Of a DNA stretch of 48,396 nucleotides, positions 6,089-15,724 are shown piece by piece. The DNA is taken from positions 1 through 48,396 of the forward strand of contig NZ_FCOL02000042.1 of the NCBI RefSeq assembly GCF_001544515.1, given 5' to 3'. Origin of the DNA: Caballeronia terrestris (GTDB lineage: Bacteria > Pseudomonadota > Gammaproteobacteria > Burkholderiales > Burkholderiaceae). Each line of letters starts with the position of its first letter. Position 1 is the stretch's first letter. The position numbers were made by a program, and so were the translations under genes. Under the pieces are notes generated by a model. That model made no database searches and was not told the DNA's origin. It saw only the letters and a program-made list of their open reading frames with translations.

Positions 6089-8026
6089 GTGAAAACAGGC
6101 AAAATCGTCGCGACTGCCGTCGGGCTCGCCGCACTCGCGGTATTCCCGGTGCTTTCGGGCAATCCGTATTACATCCATCTCGTCGAGACCATCATGATCT
6201 ACGCGATCCTGCTGTTCGGTCTCGATATCGTCGTGGGATACACGGGGCAGGTGTCGCTCGGACACGCGGGGCTGTTCGGCGTCGGCGCGTACACGGCGGG
6301 TGTGCTCTTCATCAAGCTCGGCATGCCGTTCTACGTAACCGTGCCGCTGTCGATCGTGGTGACGTCGGCCTTCGGCGCGATCCTCGCGTTGCCCGCGCTG
6401 CGTGTCTCGGGACCGTACCTCGCGATGGTGACGCTCGCGTTCGGGACGATCATCCAGATCCTAATCAACGAGATGGACTTCCTGACCAACGGACCGATGG
6501 GCCTCAAGATTCCGAAGCCCACGCTCGCGGGTCACGCGCTGAACGAAGTCGAGTACTACTGGCTCGTCGCGGCGCTGCTCGTGGTGTCGCTCGTGGTGGT
6601 GCATCGCGTGCTGAAGTCGCATCTCGGACGCGCGTTCGAGGCGTTGCGCGACAGCCCGATCGCATCGGACTGCATGGGCGTGTCGGTCTACAAGTACAAG
6701 GTCTACGCGTTTGTGATCAGCGCGGGCTTCGCGGGTCTTGCCGGCTGCCTCTATTCGTATTCGGAGCAGTACATCTCGCCGAATACGTACAACTTCGAAC
6801 TGACGATCCTGTTCCTGCTCGCGATCATCATGGGCGGGCGCAAGACGCGCACGGGCGCCGTGCTCGGCTCGACGATCATCGTGCTCCTGCCGAAACTGCT
6901 CGATGACATCGCGCTGTTCCGCATGGTCTCGACCGCGCTCGCGGCAGTGGTCGTGATCGGCGCGGTGGTTGCGCTCGCGCGCCGCATCAGCACGCCGCAG
7001 AAGGTGGCGATACCGGTGATCGGCACTGCGGGTCTCGCGATCTTCTCGTACTGGATCGACGCGCTGACCGACTGGCGCCTGACCATCTTCGGGTTGATGA
7101 TCCTGCTGGTCGTGTACTACCTGCAGGACGGTATCGTCGGATTCGTGCGCAAGATTCTGAGCCTCGGTCGCGTGCGCGTGACGAAGATCGATCCCGCCGA
7201 TCTGAAGAACGCGCAAGCCGATGCGTTGCTCAAGGTGCGTCCCGAAGGAGCGGAGACGATTCTCGATCTGCGCAACATCCTGATGCAGTTCAGCGGCCTG
7301 AAGGCGCTCAACGACGTAAATCTGACAGTGCGGCGCGGCACGATTCACGGCCTGATCGGACCGAACGGTTCGGGCAAGAGCACGATGATGAACGTGCTGA
7401 CCGGCATCTACGTGCCGACCGCGGGTTCGATCGAATACGACGGCCATTCGATTGCAGGGCGCACGTCGGCGAACATCGCGCTTTCGGGTATCGCGCGGAC
7501 GTTCCAGAACGTGCAACTCTTCGGCGAGATGACGGCGCTGGAGAACGTGCTGGTCGGATTGCATCACACGTTCAAGTCGAATTTCGCCGACGTTGGTTTG
7601 ATGAGCGGGCGCTATCGGCGTGAAGAGCGGCTCGCGCGCGAACGTGCGTTCAATCTGCTGCGCTTCGTCGGCCTGGAAGACGTGGCGACCGAGGAAGCGC
7701 GCAACTTGCCTTACGGCAGGCAGCGGCTGCTGGAAATTGCACGGGCGTTGGCGCTCGATCCGCAACTGCTGTTGCTCGACGAACCCGCTGCCGGCCTCAC
7801 CGCGCCGGATATTCGCGAGCTCGTCGCGATCATTCGCAAGGTTCGCGATCACGGGATCACGCTCGTGCTGATCGAGCATCACATGGACGTGGTGATGAGC
7901 GTCTGCGATACGGTGTCGGTGCTCGACTTCGGGCAGAAGATCGCGGAAGGCAAGCCTGCGGAGATTCAGGCGAATGACAAGGTCATCGAGGCTTATTTGG
8001 GCGGGCAGGCGGCGGAGGTCGTTTAA
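6089..8026 (+). CDS. fused LivM permease-LivG ATPase
   Basis: A 645-residue fusion. Residues 1-300 are a LivM permease: GLDIVVGYTGQVSLGHAGLFG near 45-65, and the EALRDSPIASDCMGVSVYKYK coupling segment. Residues 310-365 add about two further hydrophobic segments not needed in a standalone LivM. From about 390 there is a LivG-type ATPase: Walker A GPNGSGKS at about 424-431, Walker B LLLLDEPAAGLT, and the switch histidine in LIEHHMD. The signature motif reads LPYGRQRLLEIARAL, not the more usual LSYGxQR, as can occur in this family. The start is GTG 6089, 7 bases after the livH stop. Such fusions are known in Burkholderiales. Confidence 0.92.
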   Translation: MKTGKIVATAVGLAALAVFPVLSGNPYYIHLVETIMIYAILLFGLDIVVGYTGQVSLGHAGLFGVGAYTAGVLFIKLGMPFYVTVPLSIVVTSAFGAILALPALRVSGPYLAMVTLAFGTIIQILINEMDFLTNGPMGLKIPKPTLAGHALNEVEYYWLVAALLVVSLVVVHRVLKSHLGRAFEALRDSPIASDCMGVSVYKYKVYAFVISAGFAGLAGCLYSYSEQYISPNTYNFELTILFLLAIIMGGRKTRTGAVLGSTIIVLLPKLLDDIALFRMVSTALAAVVVIGAVVALARRISTPQKVAIPVIGTAGLAIFSYWIDALTDWRLTIFGLMILLVVYYLQDGIVGFVRKILSLGRVRVTKIDPADLKNAQADALLKVRPEGAETILDLRNILMQFSGLKALNDVNLTVRRGTIHGLIGPNGSGKSTMMNVLTGIYVPTAGSIEYDGHSIAGRTSANIALSGIARTFQNVQLFGEMTALENVLVGLHHTFKSNFADVGLMSGRYRREERLARERAFNLLRFVGLEDVATEEARNLPYGRQRLLEIARALALDPQLLLLDEPAAGLTAPDIRELVAIIRKVRDHGITLVLIEHHMDVVMSVCDTVSVLDFGQKIAEGKPAEIQANDKVIEAYLGGQAAEVV

Positions 8027-8074
8027 GGCCAGCGACCTCAGCGCTCAACCACCTAACACGGACCCAAATAAAAA

Positions 8075-8809
<735 letters not shown>

Positions 8810-8865
8810 TTCGGCAGACGCTTAAAGCGCCATCTTGAGAAAGGCCCGATGCGATTTGCACAGAA

Positions 8866-8881
8866 TGTACCATCTGGTACA
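8866..8881. promoter_or_regulatory. perfect palindromic operator candidate TGTACCA-TC-TGGTACA
   Basis: Seven-base perfect arms separated by TC, 132 bases before the aroE-like start, in the leader of that gene. The architecture fits a dimeric repressor of the GntR, TetR or IclR kinds. A 9-base direct repeat TGGCGTGCC (8885-8893 and 8908-8916) follows, spaced 23 bases. No regulator gene is adjacent. Confidence 0.5.
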
Positions 8882-9013
8882 CAATGGCGTGCCGGCATGC
8901 AAATGACTGGCGTGCCATTGCTGGCAGGCGCACTATGACGTTTGCCGCGGCCGGCACGAGCCGCAGGCAATCGTAAGCCTGATCCAGGAACTCGTTAGAA
9001 AAGGAGCGCTGCG

Positions 9014-9850
9014 ATGATCAGCGGAAAGACGACGCTAATCGCCCATCTGGGATTCCCGACCGAGGCGTTCAAGGCGCCGATGATTTACAACCCCTGGTTC
9101 GACAAGAAAGGTATCGACGCGGTCGTCATGCCGATGGGCGTCAAGCCCGAGGACTACGCGGCGTTCCTGCCGCTGCTGTTCCGCCTGAGCAACATCCGCG
9201 GCGCGCTCGTCACGATGCCGCACAAGGTCACGACCGTCGGCCTCGTCGATGAAGTCACGCCTACCGCGCGCATCGCGGGCGCTTGTAATGCGATCCTTAA
9301 GCGCGAAGACGGCAAGCTCGTCGGCGACCAGTTCGACGGCGCGGGCTTCGTGCGCGGCGTCGAGCGCAAGGGCCGCGCGCTGAAGGGCGCGCGCGCGCTC
9401 GTGCTCGGCAGCGGCGGCGTGGGCTCGGCGATTGCTGCATCGCTCGCGGCGGCGGGCGTCGGCGAGATGGCGCTCTTCGATACGAACACCCCGTCGGTCG
9501 AGGCCCTCGCGGGCCGCCTGCGCGAGCACTATTCTCAGCTCGTCGTGACGACGGGGTCGAAAGACCCGGCGGGCTTCGATCTGATCGTCAACGCGACGCC
9601 GCTCGGCATGAACGAAGGCGATCCGTTGCCATTCGACATCGACCGCATTGCGCCGAGCACGTTCGTTGGGGAAGTGGTGATGAAGTCGGAGTACACGCCG
9701 TTGTTGCGCGCTGCGAAGGACAAGGGATGCGGCGTGCAAGTGGGCACGGACATGCTCTACGAGATGATCCCGGCGTACCTGGAGTTTTTCGGCTTCGGCA
9801 CGGCAACGGCCGATGAACTGCGTGCCGTATCGCAGATCAAGTACGCGTAA
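9014..9850 (+). CDS. shikimate/quinate dehydrogenase-like protein (AroE paralogue)
   Basis: A 278-residue AroE-superfamily oxidoreductase. The N-terminal substrate domain has the catalytic-lysine motif TMPHK (about 70-74) and GDQFDGAGF in place of the usual GxNTDGxGF. The Rossmann half begins at VLGSGGVGSAIAASL, followed by NATPLGM. AroE catalyses NADP-linked reduction of 3-dehydroshikimate. The altered NTDG motif and the setting outside an aro operon, beside a transporter and a palindromic operator, suggest a catabolic paralogue acting on quinate, shikimate or a related hydroxy acid. ATG 9014 has AAAGGAG 8-9 bases upstream. Confidence 0.82.
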   Translation: MISGKTTLIAHLGFPTEAFKAPMIYNPWFDKKGIDAVVMPMGVKPEDYAAFLPLLFRLSNIRGALVTMPHKVTTVGLVDEVTPTARIAGACNAILKREDGKLVGDQFDGAGFVRGVERKGRALKGARALVLGSGGVGSAIAASLAAAGVGEMALFDTNTPSVEALAGRLREHYSQLVVTTGSKDPAGFDLIVNATPLGMNEGDPLPFDIDRIAPSTFVGEVVMKSEYTPLLRAAKDKGCGVQVGTDMLYEMIPAYLEFFGFGTATADELRAVSQIKYA

Positions 9851-9859
9851 ACCCATAGA

Positions 9860-9883
9860 GCGCGGTGCAGGAGCACACCGCGC
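9860..9883. terminator. hairpin after the aroE-like gene
   Basis: A perfect 8-bp stem GCGCGGTG (9860-9867) with CACCGCGC (9876-9883), 10 bases past the stop codon. There is no T-run, so this is a weak or Rho-assisted terminator at best. Confidence 0.45.
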
Positions 9884-9981
9884 CCTACCGTTCCCTATAC
9901 TGATACCCAAAGCAAACGCAGCAGCGCTCATCCTCTGACGAATAAACCGGCGCGCGGAAAAGCGTAAATCTGGGAGGCATC

Positions 9982-11907
9982 ATGGGATTGATTGCATCCG
10001 GCGCGCCGGCAGGCGGCAAGGCGGGCGAGCCCGCTCCGCATCATCCAGCCCTCCTGGGCCTTTCTCTGGCGGCGCTCGGCATCGTCTACGGCGACATCGG
10101 CACGAGCCCGCTGTACACGCTCAAAACCGTCTTCGATTCCGAGAACGGCTTACCGCTCGAACCCCTGAACGTGATCGGCATCGTTTCGCTGATCTTCTGG
10201 TCGCTGACGGTGGTCGTCTCGCTCAAGTACGTCACGCTCATCCTGCGCGCAAACAATCACGGCGAGGGCGGCATCATGGCGCTGCTCGCGCTCGCGGCAT
10301 CGTCGGTAGCGAACAAGCCGCGGCTGCGTCATCTGCTGCTTGCCATCGGCGTGATGGGCGCGGCGCTGTTTTACGGCGACGGCGTGATCACGCCCGCGAT
10401 CTCAGTGCTGAGCGCGGTCGAAGGGCTCGAAGTCGCCACGCCCTTGCTCAAGCCCTACGTCATTCCGATCACGCTCGTCGCGCTGATCGCGCTCTTCGTG
10501 ATGCAAAAGCGCGGCACCGCTGGCATCGGCGCGGTATTCGGGCCGGTGATGGTGGTGTGGTTCGTCGTGTTGGCCATTTCGGGCTTGATCAACATCTTCG
10601 ATGCACCGCGCATTCTCGAAGCGCTCGATCCGCTCGCGGGCCTTGCGTTCTGCCTGCATCACCGCTGGCTCGCGTTCGTCGCGCTCGGCGCGGTCGTGCT
10701 GTCGCTTACAGGGGCCGAGGCGCTCTATGCCGACATGGGTCACTTCGGCGCGCGGCCGATTCGCCTGATGTGGTTCGCCGTCGTCTTTCCCGCGCTCGCG
10801 CTCAACTATCTCGGACAGGGCGCGCTGCTGCTCGCCGATCCGTCCGCGCTGCAAAACCCGTTCTACCGCTTGTTTCCGGGGTGGATGCTCTATCCGATGG
10901 TCGGCCTCTCGACGGTCGCGACCGTGATCGCTTCGCAGGCCGTGATCTCCGGCACGTATTCGATGACCAAGCAGGCGATGCAACTCGGCTTCCTGCCGCG
11001 CATGAACGTGGTGTACACGTCGGCGAAGGAGATCGGGCAGATCTACGTGCCCGGCATCAACTGGACGCTTCTGATCGCGGTGGTGGCCGCGGTGCTTGCG
11101 TTTGGTTCGTCGACGGCGCTCGGCTCCGCTTACGGCATCGCGGTCACCGGCACGATGCTGATCACGACCGTGCTCACCTTCTTCGTGATCCGCTACGCGT
11201 GGCACCTGAACTGGGGGCTGTGCGTATTCGCGACAGCCTTCTTCTTCGTGATCGACGCGACGTTCTTCTCCGCGAACCTGCTGAAGATCGGGCAGGGCGG
11301 CTGGTTCCCGCTCGCGATCGGCCTGGTCATGTTCACGATCATGGCGACCTGGGGACGCGGCTGGGAGATGATGCTCGCCGAAGCGCGCCTGCGCGCCGGC
11401 ACGACGCCGCTCAGGCCGTTCCTCGCGACGCTACTGGCGCGCCCGCCAGTGCGCGTGGAAGGCACGGCGATCTTCATGAACGCCGATCCGCACGGCGTGC
11501 CGCATTCACTGCTGAACAACCTCGTGCATAACCGCGTGTTGCACGAGACGGTTGTGTTTCTCACGGTATCGAGCCGCGAGGTTCCATGGGTGCCTGCCAA
11601 CGAGCGTGTCGCCGTGCAGGCACTCGGCCAGGGCTGCTATCAGGTGACGGTGCATTACGGCTTCAAGGACGAAGTCGATCTCCCCGCCGCGCTCGAAGCC
11701 TGCGCGTCGTCGGGGCTCACGTTCGATCGAACACAGATATCGTGGTTCCTGAGCCGTGCAACCGTCGTGCCGGTGCCGGGCAAGGGCATGGCGCTCTGGC
11801 GTGAGCGCCTTTTCGCGGTGATGCTGCACAATGTGGGGAACGTCGCCGCTTATCTGAAACTGCCCGCCGATCGCGTGATCGAACTGGGCGCGCGCGTCGA
11901 GATCTGA
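9982..11907 (+). CDS. kup: low-affinity potassium uptake protein Kup
   Basis: A 641-residue K+:H+ symporter of the KUP/HAK/KT family. The family hallmark is seen early: LGIVYGDIGTSPLYTLKTVF (about 32-51), then NNHGEGGIMALLALA and FYGDGVITPAISVLSA. About twelve membrane segments occupy residues 25-460, followed by a cytoplasmic tail of about 180 residues; the total is near the usual 620-640. ATG 9982 has GGGAGG 5 bases before it. It is single, with its own leader, downstream of the aroE-like gene. Function is well supported by family. Confidence 0.96.
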   Translation: MGLIASGAPAGGKAGEPAPHHPALLGLSLAALGIVYGDIGTSPLYTLKTVFDSENGLPLEPLNVIGIVSLIFWSLTVVVSLKYVTLILRANNHGEGGIMALLALAASSVANKPRLRHLLLAIGVMGAALFYGDGVITPAISVLSAVEGLEVATPLLKPYVIPITLVALIALFVMQKRGTAGIGAVFGPVMVVWFVVLAISGLINIFDAPRILEALDPLAGLAFCLHHRWLAFVALGAVVLSLTGAEALYADMGHFGARPIRLMWFAVVFPALALNYLGQGALLLADPSALQNPFYRLFPGWMLYPMVGLSTVATVIASQAVISGTYSMTKQAMQLGFLPRMNVVYTSAKEIGQIYVPGINWTLLIAVVAAVLAFGSSTALGSAYGIAVTGTMLITTVLTFFVIRYAWHLNWGLCVFATAFFFVIDATFFSANLLKIGQGGWFPLAIGLVMFTIMATWGRGWEMMLAEARLRAGTTPLRPFLATLLARPPVRVEGTAIFMNADPHGVPHSLLNNLVHNRVLHETVVFLTVSSREVPWVPANERVAVQALGQGCYQVTVHYGFKDEVDLPAALEACASSGLTFDRTQISWFLSRATVVPVPGKGMALWRERLFAVMLHNVGNVAAYLKLPADRVIELGARVEI

Positions 11908-11979
11908 GCTGGGCGGGTGCTGTATATGGAACACTGAAAAGCACGGAGGTTCGCCTCATACGTGCGTAACGGAGACATC

Positions 11980-13983
11980 ATGAGCGAAGGGTCCCGGCCT
12001 CACTTTCCCGCCACGGCACGCACGGTCGAGCGCGGCAAGATCGTCACGGCGCGCGAGGCGGTAAGGCTGATCCGTTCGGGTAATACCCTCGCGACGAGTG
12101 GCTTCGTCGGCATCGGCTTTGCGGAGGCCGTAGCGATCGCGCTCGAAGAACGCTTCCTCGAAGGCGACGTCCCCGGCGGCGAAGCCCTGCGGGACCTGAC
12201 GCTCGTCTATGCGGCGGGCCAGGGCGACGGCAAGACGAAAGGGCTTAATCACCTCGCGCACGAAGGCCTCGTGCGCCGCGTGATCGGCGGACATTGGGGC
12301 CTCGTGCCGGGGCTGCAGCGGCTCGCTATCGAAAACCGCATCGAAGCGTACAACCTGCCGCAAGGCGTGATCTCGCAGCTCTTTCGCGATATCGCCGCGC
12401 ATCGTCCGGGGCATCTCTCGACGGTCGGGCTCGGCACGTTCGTCGATCCGCGCAACGGCGGCGGCAAGCTCAACGCGAGCACGAAAGGCGATCTCGTCAC
12501 GCTGATGAACATCGACGGCGCCGAGTATCTGTTCTACAAAACCTTCCCGATCGATGTAGCGATCGTGCGCGGCACCACTGCCGACGTCAACGGCAACATC
12601 ACGATGGAGAAGGAAGCGCTAACGCTCGAAGGGCTATCGATTGCGATGGCCGCGCGCAATTCGGGCGGCATCGTGATCGCGCAGGTCGAGCGGCTCGCCG
12701 AGTCGAACACGCTCAACTCGCGGCAGGTGAAGATTCCGGGCGTGATGGTCGATTGCGTCGTCGTGGCGCCGCATGAACATCACTGGCAGACCTTTGGCGA
12801 GCCGTACAGCGCGGCGTTTTCGAGCGAATTGCGCGTCGCCGCGAGTTCGGTGCCGCCGATGCCGCTCACCGAACGCAAAGTGATCGCGCGGCGCGCGGCC
12901 TTCGAACTGATGGCGAACAGCATCGTGAATCTCGGCATCGGCATGCCGGAGGGCATCGCGAGCGTCGCGAACGAAGAGCAGGTGATCGATCTCTTCACGA
13001 TGACGACCGAGCCCGGCGTGATCGGCGGCATTCCGGCGGGCGGCCTGAACTTCGGCGCCGCGACCAACACGCAGGCGATCATCGATCAGCCCTACCAGTT
13101 CGATTTCTACGACGGCGGCGGCCTCGACATTGCGTTCTTGGGTCTCGCGCAGGCGGATCGCGACGGCAATCTCAACGTCAGCAAGTTCGGCCCCAAGCTC
13201 GCGGGCGCGGGCGGCTTCATCAACATCAGCCAGAGCGCGAAGAAGGTCGTGTTTGTCGGCACGTTCAACGCGGGCAAGCTCGATATCGCGATCGAGGGCG
13301 GGCGCCTCAAAATCGTGCGCGATGGCAACTGTCAGAAGTTCGTCGATGCTGTCGAGCATCGCACGTTCAGCGGCACGTATGCGGCCGAACGTGGGCAGCC
13401 GGTGCTCTACATCACCGAGCGTTGCGTGTTTTCATTGACGCCTGCGGGCCTCGAACTGATCGAAGTGGCGCCGGGCGCCGACGTGCAGCGTGACATCGTC
13501 GCGCAGATGGGCTTCGCGCCGATCATCAACGCACCGCCGCGCCTGATGGACGCGCGCATCTTCCAGAACGCGCCGATGGGCTTGCGCAATATCCTGCTGG
13601 GTTTGCGCCTCAGCGAGCGCTTCAGCTACGACGCCGAAAAGAACATGATCTTCATCAACTTCGAAGGCCATGAAGTGGCGACGCTCGAAGACGTCGAAGC
13701 GATCCGGCGCGAAGTCGTGGCAAAGGTCGGTGGCCTGACGGTCAAGCCGCACGCGATCGTGAACTACGACAACTTCTCCATACGCCCCGACATGCTGGAC
13801 GCGTATTCGGAGATGGTGATGAAACTCGTGAACAACTGCTATGAAGGCGTCACGCGCTATACGACCAGCAGCTTCCTTCGCCTGAAACTCGGCGATGCAT
13901 TGAAGAAGCGGGGCGTCGCCGCGTACATCTACGAGAGCCCGGAGGAAGCGCAGGAGCACGCGGCGAAGCCGTCCTCGCAGTGA
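11980..13983 (+). CDS. long acyl-CoA:acetate/3-ketoacid CoA-transferase
   Basis: A 667-residue family-I CoA-transferase, with the alpha-like and beta-like halves in one chain, as in propionate CoA-transferases and E. coli YdiF. The alpha half has GFVGIGFAEAVAIALEERF. The catalytic glutamate lies in NLGIGMPEGIASVANEE (near residue 325). The core ends near residue 525. A C-terminal extension of about 135 residues follows (from NAPMGLRNILLGLRLSERF) and is not part of the minimal enzyme. It swaps CoA between short or medium acyl-CoA and free acids; the exact acids are unknown. ATG 11980 with GGAG 5 bases before is preferred over GTG 11962. Confidence 0.88.
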   Translation: MSEGSRPHFPATARTVERGKIVTAREAVRLIRSGNTLATSGFVGIGFAEAVAIALEERFLEGDVPGGEALRDLTLVYAAGQGDGKTKGLNHLAHEGLVRRVIGGHWGLVPGLQRLAIENRIEAYNLPQGVISQLFRDIAAHRPGHLSTVGLGTFVDPRNGGGKLNASTKGDLVTLMNIDGAEYLFYKTFPIDVAIVRGTTADVNGNITMEKEALTLEGLSIAMAARNSGGIVIAQVERLAESNTLNSRQVKIPGVMVDCVVVAPHEHHWQTFGEPYSAAFSSELRVAASSVPPMPLTERKVIARRAAFELMANSIVNLGIGMPEGIASVANEEQVIDLFTMTTEPGVIGGIPAGGLNFGAATNTQAIIDQPYQFDFYDGGGLDIAFLGLAQADRDGNLNVSKFGPKLAGAGGFINISQSAKKVVFVGTFNAGKLDIAIEGGRLKIVRDGNCQKFVDAVEHRTFSGTYAAERGQPVLYITERCVFSLTPAGLELIEVAPGADVQRDIVAQMGFAPIINAPPRLMDARIFQNAPMGLRNILLGLRLSERFSYDAEKNMIFINFEGHEVATLEDVEAIRREVVAKVGGLTVKPHAIVNYDNFSIRPDMLDAYSEMVMKLVNNCYEGVTRYTTSSFLRLKLGDALKKRGVAAYIYESPEEAQEHAAKPSSQ

Positions 13984-13991
13984 CGGCTTCG
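13964..13991. terminator. hairpin spanning the CoA-transferase stop codon
   Basis: A perfect 10-bp stem (CGAAGCCGTC at 13964-13973 with GACGGCTTCG at 13982-13991) and an 8-base loop. It overlaps the stop codon and separates two convergent genes whose stops are only 18 bases apart. There is no clear T-run. Confidence 0.5.
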
Positions 13992-14001
13992 GGCTTGGTC
14001 T

Positions 14002-15504
14002 CTAACGCAAACGCCCTTCCGCCTTCGCGCGCTGCTTGCTGTGCCGGATGCCATAGCCGAAGTAGATCACGACTCCGATCGCCATCCATACGATGAGCCG
14101 GATCCATGTATCGCCGGGGAGGCCTGCCATCAGGAACACGGATGACAGCGCGCCGAGCGGCGCCACGATGAACACGGCCGGCGTTTTGAAAGCGCGCTTG
14201 AGTTCGGGCTGCGTGATGCGCAGCACCATCACGCCGATGCACACGACCGCGAACGCGAACAGCGTCCCGATGCTCACCAGTTCTCCGACGAGCCCGATCG
14301 GCAGAAGCCCCGCGAGCACCATGACGATGAGGCCCGTGATGATCGTCGTGATGTAAGGCGTGCGAAAGCGCGGGTGAATCTTCGATGCGAATGGCGGCAG
14401 CAAGCCGTCCTTCGACATCGAATAGAAAATGCGCGGCTGGCTCAATAACAGCACGAGTACCACCGACGTAAGCCCGAAGATCGCGCCGATCTTGACGATC
14501 GGTGAGAGCCACTTCATGCCGATCGCATCGACGCCGACGGCGATCGGGTCGGCTACGTTCAGCTTGTCGTAAGGCACGATGCCCGTAAGCACGTACGACA
14601 CGAGTACGTAAAGCAGCGTGCAGATCGCAAGCGATCCGAGCAAACCGATCGGCATGTCGCGCCGCGGATTCTTCGTCTCTTGGGCGACCGTCGATACCGA
14701 ATCGAAGCCGATGTATGCGAAGAACACGACGGCCGCGCCGCGCACCACGCCGCTCCAGCCAAACACACCGGATTCGCCCGTGTTAGGCGGTATGAACGCG
14801 CCGTGCGGATTGGTGCCCGTCACCCAGTTGCGGGTGTCGACGAACGTGAAGCCCGCCGCAATGAACGCGATCACGATCACCACCTTGATGATCACGATGA
14901 CGCTGTTCACGCGCGCCGACTCGCGAATGCCGAAGACGAGCAGGATCGTGATCAGCCCGACGACCAGCATCGCCGGCACGTTGAGGAGCGCGCCCGAATG
15001 GCTCCAGCCGTGAGCGGGATCGAAGATGAAAGGCGCCTGCGCGAGCGCCGCCGGTATGTCGATGCCGAGCGAATGCAGAAAGCTCACCACATAGCCCGAC
15101 CATCCGATCGCAACGGTCGTTGCGCCCACCGCGTATTCGAGGATCAGGTCCCAGCCGATGAGCCACGCGATGAACTCGCCCATCGTCGCATACGCATACG
15201 TGTACGCGCTGCCGGACACGGGTACGGTCGATGCCATCTCCGCATAGCACAATCCCGCGAGGCCGCAGACGATGCCGCCCAGCACGAACGAGATGGTGAT
15301 TCCAGGGCCCGCATTGGTCGCGGCCGCGTGACCCGTGAGCACGAAGATCCCCGCGCCGATGATACAGCCGATGCCGAGCATCGTCAGGTCCAGCCCTGAA
15401 AGCGAGCGCTTCAGCGTATGCGTCCCATGCTCCTGCAACGCTTCGTCTGTTTCATCGGCTTCGGCCTGCAATGAATCGATGGACTTTCTTTGCATCATGG
15501 TCAC
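14002..15504 (-). CDS. APC-family amino acid permease
   Basis: A 500-residue, roughly 12-segment inner-membrane transporter of the amino acid-polyamine-organocation superfamily, closest in pattern to the cationic amino acid transporter group. It has LKRSLSGLDLTMLGIGCIIG before segment 1, GAGIFVLTG within it, and the FFAYIGFDSVSTVAQETKNP segment mid-protein. It imports amino acids; specificity is unread. I start at GTG 15504, which has GGGAGAA 6 bases upstream; ATG 15498 and 15495 are close alternatives. The frame runs open to 15762, but that part overlaps the peroxiredoxin start and is not family-like. Divergent from the peroxiredoxin gene. Confidence 0.88.
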   Translation of the reverse strand: MTMMQRKSIDSLQAEADETDEALQEHGTHTLKRSLSGLDLTMLGIGCIIGAGIFVLTGHAAATNAGPGITISFVLGGIVCGLAGLCYAEMASTVPVSGSAYTYAYATMGEFIAWLIGWDLILEYAVGATTVAIGWSGYVVSFLHSLGIDIPAALAQAPFIFDPAHGWSHSGALLNVPAMLVVGLITILLVFGIRESARVNSVIVIIKVVIVIAFIAAGFTFVDTRNWVTGTNPHGAFIPPNTGESGVFGWSGVVRGAAVVFFAYIGFDSVSTVAQETKNPRRDMPIGLLGSLAICTLLYVLVSYVLTGIVPYDKLNVADPIAVGVDAIGMKWLSPIVKIGAIFGLTSVVLVLLLSQPRIFYSMSKDGLLPPFASKIHPRFRTPYITTIITGLIVMVLAGLLPIGLVGELVSIGTLFAFAVVCIGVMVLRITQPELKRAFKTPAVFIVAPLGALSSVFLMAGLPGDTWIRLIVWMAIGVVIYFGYGIRHSKQRAKAEGRLR

Positions 15505-15621
15505 AATGGGTTCTCCCTTCGATGGAGTCATCGGGACCAAATGCGCCCCAGTTCCGTGATAGCAGATTTCATCGGAGAATTCGAGGTCAAAACGGCAGCA
15601 AGACTTGCGCCCGGCGCGCAC

Positions 15622-15627
15622 TATAAT
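15622..15627 (+). promoter_or_regulatory. -10 element TATAAT before the peroxiredoxin gene
   Basis: A perfect sigma-70 -10 hexamer in a GC-rich setting, 97 bases before the peroxiredoxin start. No matching -35 stands out at 16-18 bases, so an activator may be needed. Confidence 0.45.
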
Positions 15628-15724
15628 CTGTTTGTCAGTTTGATCAACCCGGCCCCGGCGCCCTGTCGCGTTCATGGCGAAGCTCCTGGAAGGCGCCGGT
15701 TCAATCACATTGTGGAGAATGAAT

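Noticed and set aside
6461..7882. A 473-codon minus-strand frame across the LivM-LivG fusion
   Set aside because: It is antisense shadow rich in Arg, His, Gln and Asp with no motif; the plus strand has intact Walker motifs.
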